Shown here piece after piece: positions 23,491 to 34,247 of a stretch of DNA of 64,000 bases. The position numbers and the translations under genes are program-made. Numbering within the stretch: position 1 is the first letter of the stretch; each line of letters starts with the position of its first letter. The DNA is from Hsuehochloa calcarea (lineage: Eukaryota; Streptophyta; Magnoliopsida; Poales; Poaceae): positions 7,425,904 to 7,489,903 of the forward strand of contig CM070604.1 in the NCBI GenBank assembly GCA_036346395.1, in the 5' to 3' direction. The notes under the pieces were generated by a model. The model saw nothing but the letters and a program-made list of their open reading frames with translations. It did not search any database and was not told the origin of the DNA.

Positions 23491-24001
23491 CATAGTGACT
23501 ATTCAGGCGAGGCAAACATATCCTAAAGTGCTTCCTGCACCCCCTTTACTGCACGATCACTCGCCCGAGTATAAATCATTTTGATTCAACCTGACCAAGT
23601 GGCAATCATTGCCATGGCACAACATCTTTCAACAATAGTTATCGTGCCATAATTCCATCTTTCATTAACAATAGTGGTCACGCCACAATTCCATCTTTAA
23701 TCAAGTCAAGTTTAAACATTTAAGCATGTGATCATGATTCCCATCGAATAGCTAAAGTATAGCTAAGCATAGTACGCACCCACGTTGGTATTACAATATT
23801 GTCCAACTAAGATTACCCAATCCTATGGTGTCCAAGGATTTATGTCATTCAAGGGGACATGTCAATAACAATTATCCAAGGTGGCATAATGACAATTGAG
23901 TATTTAACTAATCTTGAAAGCAGATATTATAAAACTAGCTATGCATGTTGATATAAAATAATATAATTTTATAAAATGGGTACAATATGATCAAAGGTCT
24001 A
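23491..24001. other. Unassigned sequence right of the solo LTR
   Basis: About 500 bp of AT-rich sequence with no gene or clear element signature. ATTCCATCTTT-type blocks repeat near 23651 and 23689. Confidence 0.3.
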
Positions 24002-25486
24002 TGTCTTGCCTTCGTTGAAGAGTTGGGATGCGTCGGTTGTCGGGTCCAAGAATTCTTTCGAAACGCTGGAATCTATATATACGAACAAAGCAAAATAAAT
24101 AACAATTCTAAATAAAATCAAAAAATTTCCAAACTAGAACCAAATGAAAGGTACTGAATTTAGATTAATATAGAAATTTGAATAACTCAAATTAGAGTTC
24201 GGATGAAGAAGATATGACCATTGGAAGTTTAAAATCACATAAAATACTAAAAATCAGGATTTATGAATTTACTGGAATTATTTTTGTAAAGGAAAAGACA
24301 AATAGGACGTCAACAATGGATCTTCGGCCGAAACAAATAAAAGAATTGAAATTTGACACATAGGGCCCACTGTCAAAGAGTAGGTGTATGTGGACTAGGT
24401 CTACAAGGTTTTGGAACTAGGTTTAGGGTGGGAGTGCCACGCGGGCTGCTGACGGGGCTGCCACACGGGTGGAAGAGGTGGAGGTGGCGCTGACTAGGCG
24501 CCACGCGGACGGCCACGTCAACGAAACAACGACTCGGGTGGTGGTGCTCGCTGGCGTTTGGCGGGGCTCCGACCGGTGGCAAGGGCACCTAGAGGAAGAG
24601 GAGCTTACGGCTATTTGGATGCGCGCGGTTAGGGCGACAACGCACAAGATGGTGGCCGGCGGCGAGTGAAACAAAAGGCGGCGGCAGCGCTTCGGGGGGC
24701 TCCAAAGGGCGGGGAGGTGAGCACGATGTGGCCCTCGACCTTGCGATGCCGGAGGTGGGGTCGACGGCGCCGGAGGAGGCGTGGCGGCGAGAAACGGGGA
24801 AAAGAGAGGCGGGCTCCCGAGACGGTGAAGCGAGTGGCGACGGGACGAAGTCTTGTGCAGTGTCGGGGCTCGAGGTGAGATACTGAGGTGTCACCGAAAA
24901 AGCGGCAGTGGCGGTAGCGCGAGAAGTGGGAAGAAGAACAACGCGTGCGCGAGTGGAGTGGCCCGGTGGGGCATGGCGGCAGAGAGAGGAGGGAGGCGAG
25001 GCGGTGGGCGCGAGTGGGTCGAGGCGGAATTGGAACGGGTTGGGGAGATTCAGCCCTAAACAGGGAAAGATAATTTTTAAAGATTTTCAAATTACAGAAA
25101 ATACTACAAATAAAAAAGTTTTTTAGAAAATAGGAAGTAAAATAAAAAAAATCTAAAAAAATAGACAGAAATTTCTTGAGTTATTTGGAACTTAATAAAA
25201 TTATTTCCAACTTTAATTTATCTTTTAATTGTGCAAATAAATTACTTTTAATTTTTAGGGAAAAGGAAAACCCCTTTTTAAATTTCAAAAAATCCAAGAA
25301 AAAGTTTAAAATAATATTTTTTAACTTTAAATACCAGAAAATCTAATTAAAATAAATTTGAATTAATTGGAGTTTGATTAATTTATATTAAATTATTTTT
25401 GTTTTATAAAATTCCCAGTTAAGCTTTAATAATAAAATCAAATGGTTATTTTTTTTTTCAAAAACCCTGAAAATTAAGATGTTACA
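24002..25486 (-). mobile_element. Gypsy-type LTR, minus orientation, probable
   Basis: The minus strand starts TGTAACATCTTAATTTTCAG at 25486, a start shared by many grass gypsy LTRs. The left end is placed tentatively at TGTCTTGCC (24002), giving TG..CA ends and about 1,485 bp. The middle (24420-25060) is GC-rich and open in several frames on both strands, which reflects composition and not genes; the flanks are very AT-rich. No target duplication was found. Confidence 0.5.
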
Positions 25487-25990
25487 GCCCAGTAGCTGGC
25501 CCATATATGGACGCTCCATTCTAAACCCTAGCAGGATCTCTAGCCTATAAATAGCGGTACTAGTCTTTATAAAAGGTTGATGGTATGAAGAGTAATAAAG
25601 AGAAATAAGAAGTCTCACTATTTTTTTTGTATTCAATCTACTATTCTATTTCTATATTCTTATATTATTTAATATAATTTTATATTTATCTATAAAAGAA
25701 TTATTCGAAGTGAACTAGCTGACAATTCTGGATACCAGGTACGGGAATAACGTATGAAGGAAGGTGCGTAACGTTTACGCACGTATTTATCTAACGTGTG
25801 TATTCGTTCCCCCCTTATAAACGTTACATGAAGGCGGAAGTGCTGGATTGCGTTACAGTGTAGAAAAAAGCGAGTCCTGTAAGCATCGCGTGAACTGTTT
25901 TGGAAGGCGAAAGCTGAGCTCACGTTACGGCCCCAGGGCTAAACGAAGAACGCGAACGCTGACGAGAAACCGCCCTCCCTGCCGTAGCCG
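25487..25990. other. OS-9 upstream region with an LTR-like tail
   Basis: Sequence at 25541-25690 (CTATAAATAGCGG, then a TAATAAAGAGAAATAAG-like run) resembles the promoter-to-polyA part of an LTR and may be a fragment of one. The 150 bases before 25991 are GC-richer and should hold the OS-9 promoter and 5' UTR. No other gene is seen. Confidence 0.4.
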
Positions 25991-28448
25991 ATGGGTTTCG
26001 CTGGCCGGGCTTGTCTGCTGCTCCTCTTCTCCCTGGTGGCCGGAACCGCCGCAGCCGATCAGACCTTTGCCACTTCAGGTAATCGCATCAGAGCCTGGCT
26101 GGATCTCTCCGTCTCTCGGCCGCCCTCGAACCCCGCGCTTCTTCTTCTTCTTCTCATCTACCACTATCTCCATGCGCTTCTCGGTGGTTCTTGATGTCTT
26201 GCTTGTCTATTCAAGAAATTATCCGGTTTTCGATTGGCTGTTGCAAGTTTCTTAGTGTCCTTTGTACATTTATTGGATTGATCTAGTACTCTGTAGTTGA
26301 AAAGCCTCTTCCTTGGTTTGCTTGTGATCTGAAATTACTAATGGATTGGTAGTTTGTTGGGACTTAATTCGTTTTCCGCATGTTTTGCTATTCTTGCTTA
26401 CTGAACTGCAATCGAATTGCCTCGCAAAAAAGAGAGGAAGAATCACACTGAATTGTTGCCGAATGTCAGGTGTGCCGTTCGGGCGGAATTCGCGTGACCC
26501 GAGGTACCGTGTGGAGTTTCATCCTGTAGACTCGCCATTTCATCCAGTAAGTTCAAGTTTTTGTCCTTCTGTTTTCTAGCTGTAGCAAAACATGAACTTT
26601 TGTTAGTTCTCACTAATTTTGCACACTTGGTTGTGGATAGCTCTTAAGTAGGTTTGTGAGGCTTATTGGGTACAGTAAACTAGAATTGAAGCCACAATAA
26701 GATTCAAACCAAATAACCAATCGAACCTGTCGTTGTAGCTACGAGTTGTAAAAATGAGAATACGCAGTTCCTCCCGCGTAATCTCCTCTCTCTCTCCTTT
26801 CTTGGCTGTAACAAATTAGTGATTATGGTATTAGCAATGTCAATTCACCATATTTCTACTAAATCATGTGTATTTCATGCCATTTCAATCAGAAAACCTC
26901 ATTATAAGTCTTCTACTTCAAGTGCTTGCTGCAAAGGTTGCTGTTTAGCATAATTCAAACATACTTCCTATTATCGTAACTATTAGCTAAATATACTTAT
27001 GGTGTATCTGCAGGAGAATGGCCAGGAATATGTACCAATGACTAACCATGAGGGAAAACATTATACATGCTTCCTACCAGTAGAAGAAACTAAAACCATG
27101 AAGTCAATTCTCCCACAAAATGCAACTAACATTATCATAGAAAGTGAACGGAGAATTAAGCCAAAGGAGCCAGACGAATTGCTGGAGGTTCTCAAGGATC
27201 AGTGCTTCTACTGGGTGGGCATACATTCCTTTCTTTATGCATGTGCACATGTGATGTATGGTCAGCCGTGTAATGAATGCCTGAAAAAAAAACTGATTTT
27301 TTTTTGACACAGCATGAAGGTTGGTGGTCTTATGAATTCTGTTATTATGGGAAAATCAGACAGGTTCATGTAGAGGGTGAGAAGGTAAGCTGTTTCTTCC
27401 ATTTTTGTTTCTTTTCTTTTCTTTCTTCTTTGGTCAGGCCTGTAATTACCCTATTTTGATATTTCTATCCACCATCTCAAACAAAATTTGGGATGTTTTC
27501 AGTCCAGAAATTGATAGCTTTAATAGGAGAGACAAGTTTGTGAAAAAAGAAAATATATTACCTTTAGTTTGAATAATTTACTGTAGCTTCGATTTTTTGC
27601 ATCTTCATGCTTTGACTTTGCTATATATGCAGTTTATAGTTGCTAGAGGTCTTGAACTGCCATGTAAAGCGTGTTTCATTTGTTGTAGGTTATTCAAGAA
27701 TATGTTTTAGGTGAATACGACGCTGATGCAACCGATGCTTACCATGAAAACCATACCTCTGAGTCTGCTGATGAAGATGATAACCTGAAAGATATTTCTA
27801 TGAGGTACTGTACTATAATTTCTTGAAAGTAAGGACACGGAACAACAAATTATATCTGGAAGCAAAAATTACTTTGAACTAATGCTTGTTTTTTTTTTTC
27901 TGCTTTGTTTCAGGTATCATGTCCACCTGTACACAAATGGGACTGTCTGTGATCTCACAGATATACCCCGGGAGACAGAGGTAAGGAAAAACAAGAAAAG
28001 GACTATGATAATCTATGTGGTTGTGTTTCTATATTCAAGCTATTCGATCACTATAATGTGTTACTGAGTAGTACATTTGACTGCACGCACCCTGCCTTCT
28101 TCCTACAGGTTAGATTTGTTTGTTCCGAGCCCACTGTAGTGATCAGCTCAATTAAGGAGATATCTTCCTGCAAATATGTTTTAACAGTTCAAAGCCCAAT
28201 GCTTTGCAAGAATCCGTAAGTACTAACGTTTTTCTCTTAATAATCTATATTTGCATGATCTCAGCTCATTGTCTTGTTCTGCTTGCAGGTTATTTCTGCA
28301 AGAAAAACACACCCTCTCCATCCACTGCAACGAGTTGCTTGTTGAAGCCGAAGCCACTGCAGAGGATGACTCTCTTCCAAAAGAGGCTCAGATCTCCATC
28401 ATTCCAGACCCATATGAATTACATAATTTTGCAGCTTATGCTACTTGA
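25991..28448 (+). CDS. OS9: OS-9 homologue, ER lectin of ER-associated degradation
   Basis: Recognises trimmed N-glycans on misfolded proteins and passes them to the HRD1 ubiquitin ligase in the ER. Eight exons: 25991-26078, 26470-26546, 27014-27214, 27313-27384, 27689-27804, 27914-27980, 28109-28215 and 28289-28448. They sum to 295 codons plus stop, with GT/AG introns in matching phase. A signal peptide (residues 1-22, LLLLFSLVAG core) precedes the conserved VPFGRNSRDPRY segment. The mannose-6-phosphate-receptor homology domain spans about 104-245. It keeps the residues known to bind mannose in OS-9: W126-W127 (HEGWW), Q139, R209, E224 and Y230, with the Cys pairs in place. Nothing looks broken. 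It is shorter than human OS-9, as plant forms are. The exon 2 donor (CCA/GTAAGT) and exon 1 phase were chosen by frame and family conservation. Confidence 0.93.
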
Positions 28449-29169
28449 TTACTCGCCAAGCGTGTTATCCTCATCTAGTGAAAAAAAAAATCATCATTTT
28501 GGAGGAACAGTGTCAAGTTGGCAACTGAGCAACGTGGTGGCTGTCTTATGATTCTAACTACAGTTGTACATGGTGCTCTTTGAGCGTATATATATTCATC
28601 TGAAGTAGGTTGAGTCTTTAGATAATCAGACTAAAATTGATCACAGAGGAATATTACGAGTGAAGAGGACTTTTCTGTATTAGTAAATGAAAGAATTTGA
28701 GTACTGAGATTCAGTGGCAGGCTGTAGACACTAACATCTGCTTAAGATGTTTATAAAAGATAATGCAGTGATCTTGAAAGGTGCGAGTGTAAACTTCTCT
28801 TTGCACAATACATAGATTGCTCTGAAGTGAAGAATAATCTTGGAAAGTTTGGAGCAAATGTACTTGTTTTTTTAGTACAGATCAAGGCAACCCAGAGGGC
28901 AAAAGAGAATCGTTTAATGTAAGGATGTTTTGGTCATTTTTTGACAACTTTACGGTGTCATAACAAGCCCAAGAAGCATGTGCTTCAGTGCTTACAGAAA
29001 ATAAGCAGCATCTCTAAAAAAACTCTACCCAGTCTGCATAGCGATGAACTGATGAAGAAAGACTGAAACATAAGAGAGCAGGGAGGATTTGCATGCTGAC
29101 TGCTGAGGGTAGATTTCAAGGCAATATGGTAGTCCAAACAAGGCAAAAATGCTTAATATTACAATTGGG
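28449..29169. other. OS-9 3' UTR and intergenic region
   Basis: The first few hundred bases should be the OS-9 3' UTR. No open frame or element is seen to the MITE at 29172. Confidence 0.4.
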
Positions 29170-29171
29170 TA

Positions 29172-29344
29172 CTCCCTCCATTGAAAACTATATCATTATA
29201 TTTACCGTTAAAAATACTTTTATAATATTATAACTTTATTAGTATATAATAAGGTAAATTTACAAAAAGTAACGGTCAAAAGTCTCATCTTGTAGACCGT
29301 AAAAATTAAAAATCGCCACTTAAAATAGAACTTAACAGAGGGAT
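29172..29344. mobile_element. Stowaway-type MITE
   Basis: About 173 bp, AT-rich, beginning CTCCCTCCATTG and ending with the reverse complement type GAGGGAT. TA dinucleotides lie on both sides (29170-29171 and 29345-29346), as expected for Tc1/mariner-derived Stowaway elements. The terminal repeats have diverged. Confidence 0.75.
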
Positions 29345-29346
29345 TA

Positions 29347-30677
29347 CTTCTTTTAAACCAATATTACAATTCGATACTTAAATAAACGTCTCGTTGTTCT
29401 TTTTAATCCCAACAAAAATATGTTGTTGAAAAGAACCTTCGAGCTGTGCTGGGTCAACTGAAGATCGGTTCAATGAATCGACTCGTCGACTATTTTCTTG
29501 GTCAAGCCAAACCAAACCGATAAGATCATTTCTGAACCTGAAGACTTCTTCATTACCTTGCGGATTGTAGTACTACCATTGTATTGCAAGTGTTATACTT
29601 AACACTTGACAAAAGGAAATTTTGCTACTAGCAGGAGCAGGTGATCTGAGAAGAAGAGCTGTGCTCTCAATGGCATTAGGGACAAGTGAGGATATTCCTC
29701 CCTCCCAGACAGGTGGGCCATGCCTCTGAGTCAGACTCGCCTTTGTGCCGTGTCAGTGCCTCGGATGCACGAACGCGACGTGTCTATGCCCCTGGGCGTG
29801 CGAACGAGGGGTTCCAGCTGTCTGGCGTGCGGACTCGGCGGGCGTACGGCCCATCGACGGCAAGTTGCCCGAGTGAAAAATGCTATTCTCGTGACAAAAA
29901 AACTCAGTAGGCACCCAAGTGGGTCCCATCCGTGTCCTCCGGCCAATCAGATCGAGGAGTTGTGTATACTTGTGTCCGCGCCTCCCAGGTGGCCGGACGC
30001 GTGAGTTGGGGCAAGGCAGTGTTTACGAAGCGACGACTGTGCCCCAATGACACTCTGGACCCACATACTTGTGGGACCATGTGTCATCTACTATATAGGT
30101 GTGCACACGGAGTCGCGCGGTTAGTACAGCTATATCTCTAATCGGAATTAACGTAAATTGACCGTACTCTCTAGTTTAGGAGATACTTCTATGAGAGAGA
30201 AGCAAGAACAGGAAGTAGAAATAAACAGAATAAAAATAGAGGAGAGAGAGAGAGTTCTCTTCACAGTCGAACGCCTCAGTTCTCTCAATCCAATTCCCAG
30301 GTATCTCCCCAAGATTTATCTGCTTCCTTGGTTTTGCATGCTCCAATTTTTGTTCCAGTAAAGGAGACGAATTTGAGCTCTTGTTTCTCCGTCCAAATCT
30401 CACCAAGAAAGGGAGGAAGGAGGAAGCTTGTGCAGCAACAATCAGCAATGCGTACCAAGTTTCTCTAAGATCTCACATACCAATACAAGAGTCATCAAGA
30501 TTTCCTCCCCTTTCTGTGCAATTTTGTGTTCTTGGAGCAGTAGATTGGTTAGATATTTCCATTTTTGGTTGGATTAGGCATCGAACCCCCCTCTATTTTT
30601 AGCACAATTTGTTCCTCCTCTCTTCCACCAATTTTTTCTTGGTTTGTCCATCCATCTTTGATGCGCCAAGAAGCAAG
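29347..30677 (+). promoter_or_regulatory. AVT6 upstream region, candidate TATA box at 30091
   Basis: A GC-richer block (29690-30060) without coding signal precedes CTATATAG at 30091-30098, a plausible TATA box. The sequence from about 30125 to 30677 (GA-rich, then polypyrimidine) would be a long 5' UTR. A CAG at 30300 followed by GTATCT could be part of a 5'-UTR intron, but this cannot be settled from sequence alone. Confidence 0.45.
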
Positions 30678-32135
30678 ATGAACACGAATTATTCGGCCCT
30701 CCCATTGACCTCTCCCTCCATCGAGCTCCAATCCAACCTGCCCAAATCCAACGCCGCCAATGGCGTCTACAACAGCCAGGCCAAGATCTCCAAGCAAGAT
30801 TCGTTCTTGGGCGAGGCGGAAGACGGCAGCGGCGGCGGCGAGCACGACGAGTTGCCGCTCATCGGCGACGGCCCTGCCGGCCCCCCCGAGGGGTCCGGCG
30901 CGCCCGGCGCGGTGTTCAACCTCGCGACCTCCATCATCGGGGCCGGCATTATGGCCCTCCCGGCCACCATGAAGGTTCTTGGCGTCGCCGTCGGGCTCGT
31001 GTCGATTCTGATCATGGGGATTCTGTCCGAGATCACCATCGAGCTGCTTGTGAGGTTTTCGGTGTATTGCCGTGCACTGTCCTACGGTGAGGTTGTGCAC
31101 AAGGCGCTTGGCCGTCCGGCGAGCATTGTGGCGCAGATGTGCGTCATCATCAACAATGCCGGGATCCTCGTGGTGTATCTCATCATCATCGGGGATGTGA
31201 TGTCAGGATCACTGAAGCACATTGGAGTGATGGATCAGTTGATTGGCCATGGCGAGTGGGATAACCGGAGGCTGCTGATCTTGGTGGTTCTGGTGATCTT
31301 TCTCACCCCGCTTTGCACACTCGAGAAGATTGACTCGCTTAGCTTGTCGTCTGCTGCATCGGTTGCCCTTGCTGTTGTGTTTGTGGTTGTGGCGTGCATC
31401 ATTGCATTGGTCAAGCTCATCGAGGGCAAAATCAGTATGCCGAGGATGGGGCCGGATTTTAGCTCAAGAGCAGCGATGCTGGACTTGCTTGTGGTGATAC
31501 CGATCATGACGAACGCCTACATCTGCCATTTCAATGTCCAGCCGATCTACAACGAGCTCAAGGAGAAGACTCCTCACAACATGTACAAGATTGGGAGGAT
31601 CACTACTGTACTATGTGTTGTGGTATATGCACTGACTGCCATCTCAGGGTACCTCTTGTTCGGTGATGACACGGAGTCTGATGTTCTCACCAACTTTGAC
31701 AAGGATCTCGGGATCAGGTTCAGCTCGGTCCTCAACTACATTGTCAGGATTGGGTATGTCATCCATGTGGTCCTCGTCTTCCCGGTCGTCCACTTCTCCC
31801 TGAGGCAGACGGTGGACTCATTGATCTTTGGCGAGTTGACGCCCCACAGCAGGAAGAAGATGCTCACCTTGACAGTGGTTCTCTTGGCACTCATCTATCT
31901 CGGCTCAACGATGATACCCAACATCTGGATCGCCTTCAAGTTCACCGGTGCAACGACAGGCCTTGCATTGGGGTTCATGTTCCCTGCCCTGGTAGCATTG
32001 AGGCTGGACAAGGAAGGGGAGTGCTTAGGGCATGGAGAGAGGCTCCTGTCACTTGTGATGCTGGGGTTGGCCATAGTTGTTAGCGTTGTCGGAGTCGTTG
32101 GAAACGTATACAGCCTGAAGAGCAAATCTGGGTGA
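30678..32135 (+). CDS. AVT6: AVT6-type amino acid transporter, intronless
   Basis: Member of the amino acid/auxin permease (Aa_trans) family. AVT6 proteins in Arabidopsis export acidic and other amino acids from the vacuole, and the plant SLC38-like group has about eleven membrane spans. The single frame gives 485 residues from the ATG at 30678; an in-frame upstream ATG at 30609 would add 23 residues, but the family starts nearer the downstream site. After a variable acidic and Gly/Pro-rich N-terminus, the hallmark NLATSIIGAGIMALP (about residues 80-94) opens the first membrane span. ISGYLLFGD and a long run of hydrophobic helices follow to the C-terminus (VVGNVYSLKSKSG). No break is seen. 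Substrate and membrane are inferred from the family. Rice likely has several paralogues, so the exact member is unknown. Confidence 0.9.
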   Translation: MNTNYSALPLTSPSIELQSNLPKSNAANGVYNSQAKISKQDSFLGEAEDGSGGGEHDELPLIGDGPAGPPEGSGAPGAVFNLATSIIGAGIMALPATMKVLGVAVGLVSILIMGILSEITIELLVRFSVYCRALSYGEVVHKALGRPASIVAQMCVIINNAGILVVYLIIIGDVMSGSLKHIGVMDQLIGHGEWDNRRLLILVVLVIFLTPLCTLEKIDSLSLSSAASVALAVVFVVVACIIALVKLIEGKISMPRMGPDFSSRAAMLDLLVVIPIMTNAYICHFNVQPIYNELKEKTPHNMYKIGRITTVLCVVVYALTAISGYLLFGDDTESDVLTNFDKDLGIRFSSVLNYIVRIGYVIHVVLVFPVVHFSLRQTVDSLIFGELTPHSRKKMLTLTVVLLALIYLGSTMIPNIWIAFKFTGATTGLALGFMFPALVALRLDKEGECLGHGERLLSLVMLGLAIVVSVVGVVGNVYSLKSKSG

Positions 32136-32520
32136 TCTATCAAGATGCCCAACATAGTAGAATTAGATGCATTACAAAACGAGATGGTTTGTCGCAGTGA
32201 CAGTCATACAGATTGTATTAGCATGGACGGTCAATGGAAACTAGTCAGCAAGGATACTACTTGAGCAAAGCTCAGATACATTTTTCTTACCTTCAGATGT
32301 GCAGGATTGAACTATTATTGAAGGATTTTTTGGGTACTCTGGACCAGATCCTTTGATGCATTTGTTTTGCTTACTCGTACGTGTGGGTCCTGGTGTCATT
32401 TTTTTATTATCAAGGGAACACGAGATGCTGTTTCTGTTGTACTGGGAGGAGATTGCCTGTCTATGATATGAATATGATCAAAGGCGCATTCAGAAAGTTT
32501 ATGTTTGCCTTCTTTTTTTT

Positions 32521-33384
32521 GGCAAAATTTGATATACGCCACGTGAAAACACTGTAATTGGGAGAATGCCACTCAGTATCTCGAAATTAGACATAGAGTT
32601 TTGCTAAATGCCATCTTCTCTTCATACATGTCTCCACTTTACCCATTTATTCTCAAGTGTAGTACCGATTTTACCATTGGCTTTCTCTTGGTTGGGTCTA
32701 ATGACTAATCTGAACACCACCAAAAGACTGACCAAACCAGAGGAACTCGATCACCCAACCAAATCAAGAACGCGCAAGCACATGACAAGCTTTGGCAACC
32801 GCGCCCCACTCCTGGCCTGGCGACGGCGACGATGGCTTCTCCTGCTACGCGAGCAGCTCGGGGACCTCGCGGACGAGCCTCGCTGCTGGGCATCGATCTC
32901 GACGAGCAGCTTGGGGACAGAGCGGCAGGGGCGGCATGAGGAGGAGCGAAGCGGGGGGAGGAGTAGCAGTGCGCTTAGGGCAGGTGGCCCCCGGCGAGCT
33001 ATGGACGAGCGGCGGCGTTGATGTGTCCCAGAACTTAGGGGCTTTGTGACTTGGTGTGGTACTAGTTCGAGCATGGCTCTCGTTCCATCCAAGCAAATTG
33101 AAACGGCGTTCAGAACTTCAGATCGGACCCAACCAAGAGGAAGCTATGGGTAAAATGGGCACTTTACTGGAGAATAAATAGTAAAAGAGGAGAAATGAAA
33201 TAAAAAAAATAATAAAGAAAATGGCATTCAGCAAAGAGAACATGAAATTGGGTGGCACATACCTAATTTAATTTTGTGACACTGAGGCATTCTTCCAATT
33301 GCAGTGTTTTGAAGTGGCGTAATTTTGTGATACCGAGGCATTCTTCCAATTGCAGTGTTTTGAAGTGGTATACATCAAATTCTC
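32521..33384. mobile_element. Mutator-like element with GC-rich filler (Pack-MULE-like)
   Basis: The left arm (GGCAAAATTTGATATACGCCAC, shown to 22 in part as GGCAAAATTTGATATACG) matches the reverse complement of the right arm (GAATTTGATGTATACCAC), and homology continues inward (ACACTG.AATTGG.AGAATGCC). Both ends are flanked by TTCTTTTTTTT (32510-32520 and 33385-33395), which fits a 9-11 bp Mutator target duplication, though low complexity weakens this. The interior (about 32790-33040) is GC-rich, unlike its AT-rich arms. It is open in several frames without a recognisable domain, so captured genic DNA is likely but unproven. No transposase is present. Confidence 0.7.
33271..33371. repeat. 51-bp tandem duplication in the right terminal repeat
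   Basis: The unit from ATTTTGTGAC to AAGTGGCGTA occurs at 33271-33321 and again at 33322-33371 with few differences. It lies within the right arm of the Mutator-like element and lengthens it relative to the left arm. Confidence 0.88.
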
Positions 33385-34247
33385 TTCTTTTTTTTTGTGT
33401 TTATTTGCTGGAGGATGGAATCTGGAGCTAATTTTTTCACCGCTGAATATTGTTGCAGTACTTTCATGACTATATCTATATTATCATTAAAACACCTGGC
33501 AAAAAAACATGTTGCAATTTGCAGTCGATAGAAAGTCAATGAAATTCTCCCCCAACACTGAAGACAAACATGCTGAAAATAAATACAGGAGAATTTTGCG
33601 ATATTCTCTAATATTTCTTGCAAAATGGTGTTCATACGTCAGTATGTTACAAAAGAAAACGATAATAAATAATAAAACTACAAAATTGTTATCTCATGAT
33701 CTGTAGTGCTGTTGGTGCATATCGCTGTTAACACCAAGCAGACGCCTTGCAGCTTTGCCGCGGGGACAATATGGTAAGATACAGGAGAATGGTACAACAG
33801 CCACATGGACACCACGTATGCACTGGTTTGGAGAGATTTGAACCTGCAGGGGATAAGGAAAGAGAGGATTGAGTTATAGAAGAAACCACCTTTCAGAGCT
33901 ATATATATATATATATATATATATAGGAAAATGATATAGTATGTACTACTTAAATCGTATGATATGATACCTCTTTATCTATTTGAGCATACTCCAATAA
34001 TGATTATAAGATACCCCAAAGTGAGTTCTATGAAAAAAAAAACATTAAAGTCCACCTTTTATAGCTAAATTTGTGTATATACTTCTTTTATATATGAAAA
34101 AGGGTATATAGCCCTGAAAATATTTTAGCTCCAACCAAGTAATACAGCATAATAAATCTTGTGACAAAAGAACAGGTCAAAATAAACCCGAGTCAGCAAA
34201 TAAAGTTAATCGATTTGACAAATCGAATAATAAGAAATCACCTCCTA
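33385..34247. other. UTP21 downstream region with an (AT)n microsatellite
   Basis: AT-rich sequence between the Mutator-like element and the UTP21 stop codon, probably including the UTP21 3' UTR. A pure (AT)12 run lies at 33901-33925. No gene is seen. Confidence 0.5.

Noticed and set aside
24373..25126. Overlapping GC-rich open frames on both strands
   Set aside because: They lie in a gypsy-type LTR, and length follows from low stop-codon density in GC-rich DNA. No domain was recognised.
30549..31100. Antisense frame of 183 codons over the AVT6 start
   Set aside because: It mirrors the transporter coding strand and has no independent features.
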